Below are positions 9,164 through 17,651 of a DNA stretch of 64,000 bases, piece after piece. The DNA lies in the NCBI RefSeq assembly GCF_900637855.1, contig NZ_LR134440.1:1302001-1366000 (forward strand), written 5' to 3'. Source of the stretch: Neisseria animaloris. GTDB lineage: Bacteria; Pseudomonadota; Gammaproteobacteria; Burkholderiales; Neisseriaceae. The stretch's first letter is position 1; each line of letters starts with the position of its first letter. The position numbers were made by a program, and so were the translations under genes. A model generated the notes under the pieces. The model did not search any database, was not told the DNA's origin, and saw only the letters and a list, made by a program, of their open reading frames with translations.

Positions 9164-9648
9164 AAAAAATCCTTACCGCCGCCGCAGCCCTTGTCATCGT
9201 TGGCTTGCTGGCTTTTCTATTATTTCCCCAAAATAAACCCGTACCCGCTTTCTCTCTGCCCAACCTGAATGGGAAAACGGTCAGTAATGCCGATTTGCAC
9301 GGCAAAGTTACCCTGATTAACTTTTGGTATCCCTCCTGCCCCGGCTGCGTGAGCGAAATGCCCAAGCTGATGCAAACCGCACGCGACTATCAAGGCAAAG
9401 ATTTCCAGATTATCGCCATCTCATTACCTTACGATCCGCTGGAAAGCGTGCAAAACTATGCAGCCCAACGCGCCCTGCCGTTTACCGTCATGTACGACAA
9501 ACACGGCAATACCGGTAAAGCATTCGGCGTGAAAGTGGCACCGACTTCGTTTTTTGTGAACAAAAAAGGCGAGCTGCTGAAAACCTTCGTAGGCGAACCT
9601 GACTTCAATGCGTTATACAAAGAAATCGACAGCGAATTAGCCAAATAA
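9160..9648 (+). CDS. TlpA-like thioredoxin-fold oxidoreductase, membrane anchored
   Basis: 162 residues. An N-terminal hydrophobic segment (about residues 6-24) acts as an uncleaved anchor or signal, putting the thioredoxin domain in the periplasm. The active site is in LINFWYPSCPGCVSEMP (C-P-G-C), and the cis-proline loop is VAPTSFFV. TlpA/ResA-type proteins reduce disulfides in the envelope, for example in apocytochrome c maturation or protein repair. It overlaps the thioesterase gene by 4 bases and is followed by a DUS hairpin. The substrate is not evident. Confidence 0.83.
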   Translation: MKKILTAAAALVIVGLLAFLLFPQNKPVPAFSLPNLNGKTVSNADLHGKVTLINFWYPSCPGCVSEMPKLMQTARDYQGKDFQIIAISLPYDPLESVQNYAAQRALPFTVMYDKHGNTGKAFGVKVAPTSFFVNKKGELLKTFVGEPDFNALYKEIDSELAK

Positions 9649-9655
9649 ACCCAAA

Positions 9656-9685
9656 GAGGCCGCCTGAAAACTTTCAGACGGCCTC
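9656..9685. terminator. DUS hairpin between convergent tlpA-like gene and mgtE
   Basis: Inverted repeat of GAGGCCGCCTGAA (one base off the DUS consensus) and TTCAGACGGCCTC, located between two convergent genes, so it may end transcription from both sides. Confidence 0.65.
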
Positions 9686-9702
9686 TTCCAATATTTATTT
9701 CA

Positions 9703-11139
9703 TCACATCAAAAACATCGTTGCCAAGCCGAGGAAAATCAGGAAACCGCCGGAATCGGTAACCGCGGTAATCAGCACCGAGCTGCCCAGTGCCGGATCCC
9801 GCCCTGCTTTATCCATCGCCACCGGAATCAGCACGCCGACGGTAGCGGCCAGCAGTAAGTTGAGCGTCATAGCGGCAATCATTACCAAGCCGATGCCGAA
9901 ATTATCGTACAGCAACCACGACACCACGCCCATTACCGTACCCCAAATCAAACCGTTCACCAAAGCTACACCCACTTCTTTTTTCAACAGCCGCCCGGCT
10001 TGCAGACCGGAAAGCTGACCCATCGCCATCGCGCGCACAATCATGGTGATGGTTTGATTGCCGGAGTTGCCGCCGATACCGGCCACAATCGGCATCAATG
10101 CGGCAAGGGCGACGATTTTTTCGATGCTGCCTTCAAACGCGCCGATCACGCGGCTGGCGATAAATGCGGTGCAGAGGTTGATGGCCAACCACATCCAGCG
10201 GTTTTTCACCGAATCCAGAATCGGCGCAAACAAGTCTTCTTCCTCTTGCAAACCGGCCATGTTCAACATATCGGCTTCGGTTTCTTCGCGGATCACGTCC
10301 ACCATTTCATCGATGGTGATACGACCGATCAGCTTTTTGTCGGCATCGACCACGGGCGCAGTTACTAAGTCGTAACGCTCGAACGCCTGAGCCGCTTCTT
10401 CCACGTTGTCCTCGGGGCGGAACCGCACCACGTCGGTGGCCATCACGTTTTCCACCAACTCTTCGGGGTCGGCCACCAGCAGTTTGCGGATGGGCAGCAC
10501 GCCTTGTAATACGTCGTCGTGGTCAACCACGAAAATTTTATCGGTGTGGTCGGGCAGGCTTTCAAAACGGCGCAGATAACGCAACACCACTTCGCAAGCG
10601 ACATCGGCACGGATGCTTACCAGTTCGAAGTCCATAATCGCACCGACTTGGTCGTCTTCATACGACATCGCCGCCTGCACTTGTGCACGCTCTTCGGCAT
10701 CACGGGTTTGCAGGGCCTCATACACCACTTGGTGCGGCAGATCGCCGGCAAGCTCGGCCAGTTCGTCGGCATCCAAATCGTCTACCGCCGCCAGCAGCTC
10801 TTCGGTATCCATCGATTCGATCAGCGTTTCGCGTACCGCATCGGATACTTCCAGCAAAACTTCGCCGTCTTCTTCGGGCGCAGCCAAATGCCACACCAGC
10901 GTCCGCTCTTTCGGCGGCAGCGATTCCAGCACATTGGCCACGTCCGCCGGATGCAGTTCGTGCAGAATGCTGATTAATTCGACCAACTTGGTGTTGAGTT
11001 CAATGTCTTCAATCTCCTGCCCTTCTTCGATTTGCGAAGAAACGGGCAGAAGCGCTTCAGACAATTCGTGAATGCGCTCGATATCAAGCGGCAAGCGATC
11101 TAAATCGGTTTGAGTCGGGGTGTCTTGCTCGATGCTCAT
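9703..11139 (-). CDS. mgtE: Magnesium transporter MgtE
   Basis: 478 residues with the full MgtE layout: an acidic N-terminal helical domain (residues about 40-140, with LHPADVANVLESLPPKER), two CBS domains (about 140-290) that sense cytoplasmic Mg2+, and a C-terminal five-helix membrane domain. The signature GIGGNSGNQT marks the pore region. The protein imports Mg2+ and is gated by the CBS/N domains. It is transcribed alone on the minus strand. No Mg2+ riboswitch is recognisable in the short upstream region. Confidence 0.93.
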   Translation of the reverse strand: MSIEQDTPTQTDLDRLPLDIERIHELSEALLPVSSQIEEGQEIEDIELNTKLVELISILHELHPADVANVLESLPPKERTLVWHLAAPEEDGEVLLEVSDAVRETLIESMDTEELLAAVDDLDADELAELAGDLPHQVVYEALQTRDAEERAQVQAAMSYEDDQVGAIMDFELVSIRADVACEVVLRYLRRFESLPDHTDKIFVVDHDDVLQGVLPIRKLLVADPEELVENVMATDVVRFRPEDNVEEAAQAFERYDLVTAPVVDADKKLIGRITIDEMVDVIREETEADMLNMAGLQEEEDLFAPILDSVKNRWMWLAINLCTAFIASRVIGAFEGSIEKIVALAALMPIVAGIGGNSGNQTITMIVRAMAMGQLSGLQAGRLLKKEVGVALVNGLIWGTVMGVVSWLLYDNFGIGLVMIAAMTLNLLLAATVGVLIPVAMDKAGRDPALGSSVLITAVTDSGGFLIFLGLATMFLM

Positions 11140-11558
11140 AAATACTCCGCCCGCCTGTGTTGCGGGAGCAGTATTCAGGCAGGGTGATTAAACGGTAAGG
11201 TTGTCGTTATAAGGTTGTAATAATGAACTGGGAAGGTCCATGGCATGTGCCTGCGCTTTGCAGGTCTTGAGTTGGAAACGGCGCATATTCTACACCGATT
11301 CGGCACGCTTTACCAATGCTTACATATGCCGTCAAGAATCTTGCCGACATCTTCGGGCAAGGTTTTACAGAGTGTGAGGCCGTCTGAAAACCGCAAACCC
11401 GAAGCCACATTTTTCAGACGGCCTCATATCGACAACCCGCCGCCAAGCCCGTGCTAACTGCGACAACTCGCTCTTACGCCCATTAGAGATTCCAATAATC
11501 CCGCTGTATAATCAATCATCTGATGCAGCAGCAACCCTCCTACCGACAGGATGACACT
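11140..11558. other. Intergenic region between divergent mgtE and HAD gene
   Basis: About 420 bases without a supportable gene. A facing DUS pair lies at 11376-11425 with a loop of about 20 bases; because both flanking genes start here, it is more likely an uptake element than a terminator. An in-frame ATG at 11523 could extend the downstream gene, but 11559 fits better. Confidence 0.5.
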
Positions 11559-12209
11559 ATGAAACCCAAACTGATTATTTTCGATTGGGACGGTACACTC
11601 GCCGACACCACCGGCCCGATTATCAACACTTTCCAACACACCTTTGCCGACTGCGGACTGCCTCCACCCGAAGCCGACACGATACGGGGTTTAATCGGTT
11701 ACAACCTTATTACCATCATCCACCATCTTGTTCCCGATGCCGACCAGCATCTGAAAGAACAACTCGCCGAAACCTACGCCCACCACTATCTCAACCCCAA
11801 CAACCACAACATGCGCCTCTTCGACTCCGCCCTGCCGTGCCTGAGCACCTTAAAAGAACAAGGTTACTGGTTGGCCGTTGCCACCGGCAAAGGCCGCATC
11901 GGGCTGGACAAAGCCATCGCCCAAACCGGTACGGCGGATTTCTGGCTGGCCACCACTTGTGCCAGCGAGCAGCCTTCCAAACCCGCACCCGATATGGTTT
12001 TCAAACTGTGCGACGAACTGGGGCTGCTCCCCGTCGATAGCATGGTGGTCGGCGATACCGTTTACGATCTGGAAATGGCTGCCAATGCCGGCGCGCCCTC
12101 CATCGCCGTAGCCACCGGCGCACATTCCGCCGCACAGTTGGCCGAACAGCCCTGTTTGGCCGTCTTAAAAGATTTATCCGAGCTGCCCGAATTTTTAGCT
12201 GCTTTATAA
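11559..12209 (+). CDS. HAD-superfamily hydrolase, phosphoglycolate-phosphatase-like
   Basis: 216 residues. Motif I is IIFDWDGTLADT at residues 5-16, with the nucleophile Asp and the second Asp two residues on. Motif II is in LAVATGKGR and motif IV is MVVGDTVYDLEMA. The helical cap between motifs I and II makes this subclass I (Gph/PGP-like). The start at 11559 is preceded by an ACAGG element; the upstream ATG at 11523 would add twelve residues with no motif. Phosphoglycolate is the likely family substrate, but small HADs are promiscuous. Confidence 0.82.
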   Translation: MKPKLIIFDWDGTLADTTGPIINTFQHTFADCGLPPPEADTIRGLIGYNLITIIHHLVPDADQHLKEQLAETYAHHYLNPNNHNMRLFDSALPCLSTLKEQGYWLAVATGKGRIGLDKAIAQTGTADFWLATTCASEQPSKPAPDMVFKLCDELGLLPVDSMVVGDTVYDLEMAANAGAPSIAVATGAHSAAQLAEQPCLAVLKDLSELPEFLAAL

Positions 12210-12357
12210 GTCCCTAATCTGAAGGCCGTCTGAAAACCTTTCAGGCGTATCTTTGCCGGCAACCGGACAAAATATGCCGTAACCAACCGTATAAGGCATG
12301 GAAATATCCGGTTACTTTGCTATACAATAGCCGCCATTCTTTTTATGGGACATCATT

Positions 12358-13359
12358 ATGCAATACCGAATCCGTCGCGACGGCGACAATCCGTCCAACC
12401 CGCAACAGCAAGCCGACAACTGGGAGCGTAACACCCTGCGAGACGTGCTACTCGAAGCCTATAAAGAACAACGCCGCGGCCGCTTCTGGCGCAACCTCTG
12501 GCGCTCCGTCGGAGTGCTAATCTTCTTGGCTGTCGTAGTAAATTCCTGCAGCAGCAGCGACACCGGCAACAAGCTGAACATGGCCACCCGCACCGAAGAC
12601 CATACTGCCGTGATTTCGCTCACCGGCATCATCGGCGGCGAATATGAAGACCAAACCGCCATGCTGCGCGACAGCCTGAAAGCCGCTTACGAAAACCACA
12701 AAGTAAAAGGCATCATTATCCGTGCCAACAGCCCCGGCGGTTCGCCCGTGGTATCCAACACCGCCTTCAACGAAATCCGCAACTTAAAAGAACAATATAA
12801 AAGCAGAAACATTCCGCTTTATGTGGTTGCCGAAGACGTATGCGCCTCAGGCTGCTACTACATCGCCTCAGCCGCCGACAAAATCTATGCCGACCCCTCC
12901 AGCATCGTCGGCAGCATCGGCGTAATCGGCGGCGGTTTCGACCTTACCGGGCTGATCGATAAAATCGGCATCAAACGCCGTCTGAAAACCGCCGGCAGCA
13001 ACAAAGGCATGGGCGACCCGTTCAGCCCCGAAACACCGGAGCAAACCAAAATCTGGGAAAGCATGCTTGCCGACATTCACAACGAATTCATCAAAGCGGT
13101 TAAACTCGGTCGAGGAGGCCGTCTGAAAGACAAGCAATACCCCGACGTATTCAGCGGCAGAATCTACACCGGCAACGAAGCCAAACAAGTAGGCCTTATC
13201 GACGACTACGGCAGCATTTACAGCATTGCCCGCGATGTCGTAAAAGCACCGAAAATCGTCGACTACACGCCGGAAGACAGCTTCAGTAAAATTTTCGGCC
13301 GCCGTTTAGGCACCGAAATCTCATCAGCACTACAAACAGCAGCCAGCCGCATTTGGTAA
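12358..13359 (+). CDS. SppA-like S49 family peptidase
   Basis: 333 residues, the size of the single-domain SppA/SohB type rather than the doubled 67K E. coli SppA. A cytoplasmic N-terminal segment is followed by one membrane span (about residues 48-64), leaving the protease domain in the periplasm. The nucleophile is probably Ser164 in VCASGCYYIASAADKIYAD, followed by the typical SIVGSIGVIGG. S49 peptidases cut signal-peptide remnants and membrane proteins, often as ring oligomers with a Ser-Lys dyad. An internal DUS near 13115 is translated. Confidence 0.87.
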   Translation: MQYRIRRDGDNPSNPQQQADNWERNTLRDVLLEAYKEQRRGRFWRNLWRSVGVLIFLAVVVNSCSSSDTGNKLNMATRTEDHTAVISLTGIIGGEYEDQTAMLRDSLKAAYENHKVKGIIIRANSPGGSPVVSNTAFNEIRNLKEQYKSRNIPLYVVAEDVCASGCYYIASAADKIYADPSSIVGSIGVIGGGFDLTGLIDKIGIKRRLKTAGSNKGMGDPFSPETPEQTKIWESMLADIHNEFIKAVKLGRGGRLKDKQYPDVFSGRIYTGNEAKQVGLIDDYGSIYSIARDVVKAPKIVDYTPEDSFSKIFGRRLGTEISSALQTAASRIW

Positions 13360-13376
13360 ATTTCCTGCTTGTATGA

Positions 13377-13408
13377 AAGGCCGTCTGAAAAAGTTTTCAG
13401 ACGGCCTT
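13377..13408 (+). terminator. DUS hairpin terminator after the S49 peptidase gene
   Basis: AAGGCCGTCTGAAAA and its complement, separated by about 2 bases, lie 18 bases after the stop and before the hrpA start. Confidence 0.7.
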
Positions 13409-13454
13409 CTGTTATAATTACCGCCTTTGTTTTACCTAGATTTTTACACACACC

Positions 13455-16400
13455 ATGCAGCAGCCCGACTTCATCCAAACGCTCTCCCGCGACCGCCATT
13501 TTCTGCAAAACGCCTTCAAAAACCCCAAACGTTTCGGTGGCATCGAAGCGGTGCAGAAAAAATATCAAAAATCGCACGACGCGTTTTTAAAACGCCAAGC
13601 CGCACTGCCCAAGCCGCAGTATGACGGCACACTGCCGGTACACGAGCGTTTGAATGACATCAAAACCGCCATTCAAAACAATCAAGTAACCATTATTTGC
13701 GGCGAAACCGGTTCGGGCAAAACCACCCAGCTGCCGAAAATCTGCTTGGAGCTCGGGCGCGGTGCCGCAGGTTTGATCGGGCATACGCAGCCGCGGCGCT
13801 TGGCGGCGCGTTCAGTAGCGGAGCGGATTGCCGAAGAATTGGGCAGCAACATCGGCCAAACCGTCGGCTACAAAGTACGTTTCAACGACAACATCTCGCG
13901 CGATGCCTATGTGAAGCTGATGACCGACGGCATTCTGCTCGCCGAAACGCAAACCGACCGCTTCCTCACCGCCTACGACACGATTATTATCGACGAAGCG
14001 CACGAACGCAGCCTCAACATCGACTTTCTGCTCGGCTACCTGAAACAGCTTCTGCCGCGCCGCCCCGATTTGAAAGTCATCATTACCTCGGCCACCATTG
14101 ATGCCGAGCGCTTTTCCAAACATTTCAACAACGCACCCGTGCTGGAAGTGAGCGGACGCACCTTCCCCGTCGACATTCTCTACCGCCCGCTGCATTCGCA
14201 AGACGAAGACGAAGCGGAAATCGAGCTGACCGACGCGATTGTCGATGCTGCCGACGAACTGGCGCAGCTGGGCGACGGCGATATTCTCGTCTTCCTGCCC
14301 GGCGAGCGCGAAATCCGCGAGGCCGCCGAAGCCCTGCGCAAATCGCCGCTGCGCCGTGACGACGAAATCCTGCCGCTGTTTGCCCGTTTGTCGAACGCCG
14401 AACAACACAAAATTTTCCACCCCAGCGGCGGCAAACGGCGCATCGTGCTGGCGACCAACGTGGCCGAAACCTCGCTCACCGTGCCGGGCATCAAATATGT
14501 GATCGATACCGGCTTGGCACGGGTCAAACGCTATTCCGCGCGCGCCAAAGTGGAGCAGCTTCATGTGGAAAAAATCTCCCAAGCCGCCGCGCGTCAACGC
14601 TCCGGCCGCTGCGGCCGCGTATCCGCCGGCGTAGCCGTGCGCCTGTACAGCGAAGACGATTTCAACGAGCGCCCCGCCTTTACCGACCCCGAAATCATCC
14701 GCAGCAATCTGGCCGCAGTCATCCTGCGCATGGCCGCGTTGAAACTGGGCGATGTGGCGGCGTTTCCGTTCCTCGAAGCACCTGACCAGCGTTATATTAA
14801 TGACGGGTTTCAGGTGTTGCTTGAGCTCGGCGCAGTAAACGACCAAAACGGGTTGACCAAGCTGGGCGAACAAATGGCACGCCTCCCCATCGACCCGAAG
14901 GTCGCCCGCATTCTACTGGCGGCGCAAAAGCACGACTGTATGGCGGAAATACTTGTTATCGTGTCCGCCCTATCCATCCAAGACCCACGCGAACGCCCGC
15001 TCGAAGCCCGCGAAGCCGCCCAAAAGGGGCACGAACGTTTTACCGATAAGCAATCCGATTTCCTCGCCTACCTCAATATTTGGGACAGCTTCCAGCGCGA
15101 GCGCGACAAAGGTTTATCCAACAAACAGTTAGTGCAATGGTGCCGCCAATATTTCCTTTCCCACCTGCGGATGCGCGAGTGGCGCGAACTGCACCACCAG
15201 CTCGCCGACATTGCCGTGGAAATGGGTTTGACCACCAAAGAGCAGGCTTTCAGACGGCCTCCTGCACAAGAGCAACTGAGGCCGTCTGAAAACACCGGCG
15301 ACCAAGATTTATCTGCCAAACTCAAACAAAAACAATTAGATAAAAAACAGCATCGCGCCCATATCCGCGCCGCCAAAGAAGCCGGCTACGAACAAATCCA
15401 TCGTGCCTTGCTGACCGGCCTGATTGCCAATGTCGGCATGAAATCGCCCGACGGCCACGACTACACAGGCGCACGCGGTTCGCACTTTCATTTGTTTCCC
15501 GCTTCCGCCCTGTTCAAATCCAAACCCAAATGGGTGATGGCCGCCGAACTCACCGAAACTACCCGCCTTTATGCCCGCGATGTCGCCGCCATTCAGCCCG
15601 AATGGATTGAGCAGGAAGCCCCGCACCTCGTGCGCTACCACTATTTCGAGCCGCATTGGGAGCAGAAACGCGGCGAAGTCGTCGCCAGCGAGCGCGTTAC
15701 CCTCTACGGGCTGACCGTGCTGCCGCGCCGCCCTGTTGCCTACGGCAAAGTCGCCCCCGAAGAAGCCCGCGAAATCTTTATCCGCAGCGCACTGGTGACG
15801 CAGGAATGCAATCTTCAGACGGCCTTTTTTATTCACAACAAAAAACTGATTAAAGAAATCAGCGAGTTGGAACACAAATCGCGCAAGCAGGATGTGTTGG
15901 TGGACGAAGAAGCCTTGTTTGAGTTTTACAACCAGCGTTTACCGCAGTTTTACGAGCCGTCTGAAAAGGCGGAAAACGTAGGCCGGATTCCAGAATCCGA
16001 CAACGCGGCAGAAACAAAGGCAGTAAATACAATGTCGGATACCAGTATCCGACCTACTCAAAATACCCCTGTTTCAGACGGCCTTTCAGGTAGCCCGCAT
16101 CACACAGGCCGTCTGAAAAAACCATTGCCCCTTGCCGACATCCGCACCTTCCAAAGCTGGCTCAAAACCGCCGAGCGCGACAACCCGCGCCTGCTCTTCC
16201 TCACCCGCGAAGACCTCATGCAGCACGCCGCCGCGCACATCACTGAAGAGCAGTTTCCGCCACATTGGAAAAACGCCGACGGCAAATTCAAACTCAGCTA
16301 CCGCTTCGAGCCGCACCACCCACTCGACGGCGTAACCCTCACCCTGCCGCTTACCGTGCTCAACCGCCTCCACGCCCCCGCGCTCGAATGGCTCGTGCCC

Positions 16401-17609
16401 GGCATGTTGCGCGAAAAACTGCAACTGCTTATCAAAGCCCTGCCCAAACAAATCCGCCGCATCTGCGTGCCCGTGCCCGACTTCATCACACAATTTTTAG
16501 AAAGCAACCCCAACCGCCAAGAGCCGATCATCCCCCAGCTTGCCCGCTTTATCGCCAAAACCGCCGGCGACATGCGTCTGCTCGAGCAAATCGACCAAGA
16601 CGAATGGAGCGCGTTCAAACTACCCGAGCATTGCTATTTCAACCTGCGCATCATCGACGACGGCGGCCAAGAGCTTGCCACCGGCCGCGATTTAGCCAAA
16701 CTCCAGCAAGAACTCGGCCAAGCCGCCGCCGTAACCTTCCGCGACAACACCCAAGAATTCGAGCGCGACAACCTCACCAACTGGGACATCGGCACGCTAC
16801 CTGAAAGCATCAAATTCGCCCGCGGCAAACAACAGCTCACCGGCTACCTCGGTCTGCAAAAAGAAAAAAACAACACCATCGCCCTGCGCCTTTTCGACAC
16901 CCCCGAAGCCGCCGAACAAGCCCACCGCCAAGGCGTGATCGCCCTCATGCAGCTCCAGCTCAAAGAGCACATGAAAGAGCTGGGCAAAGGCATCCAAGGC
17001 TTCACCCAAGCCGCCATGCTGCTCAAACACATCCCCGCCGACGCCCTGCGCGACGACCTCACCGCCGCCATCTGCGACCGCGCCTTTATCGGCGACGACG
17101 AACTGCCCCGCAGCGAAAAAGCCTTTAAAGAACAAATCAAACGCGCCCGCAGCCGCCTGCCCGCCGTCAAAGAAGCCATGAGCCGCTACCTGCAAGACAC
17201 CGCCGCCGCCTACGCCGAACTCAACGGCAAACTCGGCAAACACCCGCTCACCCACCTGCTGCGCGAACGCACCCAAACCCTGCTGTCCGCCGGATTCGCC
17301 GGCCGCACCCCCTGGAGCCAATGGCCGCGCCTACCTATCTATTTGAAAGCAATGGTGTTGAGAATGGAAAAATATTCCGGCAACCCCGCCCGCGATGCCG
17401 CACGCGAAGCCGATATTCAAGAATTGGAGCAGATGTGGCGGGAAAAAGTGGAATCTCTAACCAAACAAAACCAACCCGTTTCAGACGGCCTGAAGATGTT
17501 CAAATGGCAAATAGAAGAACTGCGCGTGTCGCTGTTTGCACAGGAATTGAAGACACCGTATCCGGTGTCGGTGAAGAGGTTGGTGAAGGAGTGGGAAAGT
17601 TTGAAATAA
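13455..17609 (+). CDS. hrpA: ATP-dependent RNA helicase HrpA
   Basis: 1384 residues, about 85 longer than E. coli HrpA. Motif I GETGSGKTTQLP begins near residue 83, motif II is DEAH at 180-183, motif III is SAT, and QRSGRCGRV is motif VI; a DUF3418 C-terminal region follows. HrpA is a DEAH-box helicase acting on RNA and on stalled ribosomes. The extra length lies mainly in linkers built from uptake sequences: facing DUS pairs at about 15249-15292 and 16072-16120, and a translated 80-base repeat at 15978-16057. None of these breaks the frame. Confidence 0.95.
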   Translation: MQQPDFIQTLSRDRHFLQNAFKNPKRFGGIEAVQKKYQKSHDAFLKRQAALPKPQYDGTLPVHERLNDIKTAIQNNQVTIICGETGSGKTTQLPKICLELGRGAAGLIGHTQPRRLAARSVAERIAEELGSNIGQTVGYKVRFNDNISRDAYVKLMTDGILLAETQTDRFLTAYDTIIIDEAHERSLNIDFLLGYLKQLLPRRPDLKVIITSATIDAERFSKHFNNAPVLEVSGRTFPVDILYRPLHSQDEDEAEIELTDAIVDAADELAQLGDGDILVFLPGEREIREAAEALRKSPLRRDDEILPLFARLSNAEQHKIFHPSGGKRRIVLATNVAETSLTVPGIKYVIDTGLARVKRYSARAKVEQLHVEKISQAAARQRSGRCGRVSAGVAVRLYSEDDFNERPAFTDPEIIRSNLAAVILRMAALKLGDVAAFPFLEAPDQRYINDGFQVLLELGAVNDQNGLTKLGEQMARLPIDPKVARILLAAQKHDCMAEILVIVSALSIQDPRERPLEAREAAQKGHERFTDKQSDFLAYLNIWDSFQRERDKGLSNKQLVQWCRQYFLSHLRMREWRELHHQLADIAVEMGLTTKEQAFRRPPAQEQLRPSENTGDQDLSAKLKQKQLDKKQHRAHIRAAKEAGYEQIHRALLTGLIANVGMKSPDGHDYTGARGSHFHLFPASALFKSKPKWVMAAELTETTRLYARDVAAIQPEWIEQEAPHLVRYHYFEPHWEQKRGEVVASERVTLYGLTVLPRRPVAYGKVAPEEAREIFIRSALVTQECNLQTAFFIHNKKLIKEISELEHKSRKQDVLVDEEALFEFYNQRLPQFYEPSEKAENVGRIPESDNAAETKAVNTMSDTSIRPTQNTPVSDGLSGSPHHTGRLKKPLPLADIRTFQSWLKTAERDNPRLLFLTREDLMQHAAAHITEEQFPPHWKNADGKFKLSYRFEPHHPLDGVTLTLPLTVLNRLHAPALEWLVPGMLREKLQLLIKALPKQIRRICVPVPDFITQFLESNPNRQEPIIPQLARFIAKTAGDMRLLEQIDQDEWSAFKLPEHCYFNLRIIDDGGQELATGRDLAKLQQELGQAAAVTFRDNTQEFERDNLTNWDIGTLPESIKFARGKQQLTGYLGLQKEKNNTIALRLFDTPEAAEQAHRQGVIALMQLQLKEHMKELGKGIQGFTQAAMLLKHIPADALRDDLTAAICDRAFIGDDELPRSEKAFKEQIKRARSRLPAVKEAMSRYLQDTAAAYAELNGKLGKHPLTHLLRERTQTLLSAGFAGRTPWSQWPRLPIYLKAMVLRMEKYSGNPARDAAREADIQELEQMWREKVESLTKQNQPVSDGLKMFKWQIEELRVSLFAQELKTPYPVSVKRLVKEWESLK
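15978..16057. repeat. Palindrome-ended repeat inside hrpA
   Basis: GTAGGCCGGATTCCAGAATC at the left end and GTATCCGACCTAC at the right end; each end is itself a palindromic module and the two are inverted relative to each other. The same arrangement recurs at 62718-62820 between carA and carB. Here it is translated into a low-conservation linker of HrpA (about residues 842-867). Confidence 0.7.
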
Positions 17610-17651
17610 AATCATAAATTTTTAACTATTACTTTATGGGGTTATCAAATA

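Noticed and set aside
10613..11071. Ser-rich 152-codon plus-strand frame across mgtE
   Set aside because: Complement of acidic MgtE codons, which produces artificial serine runs.
13812..14873. 353-codon minus-strand frame inside hrpA
   Set aside because: Antisense to the helicase motifs of hrpA, with no recognisable protein; a GC-rich shadow frame.
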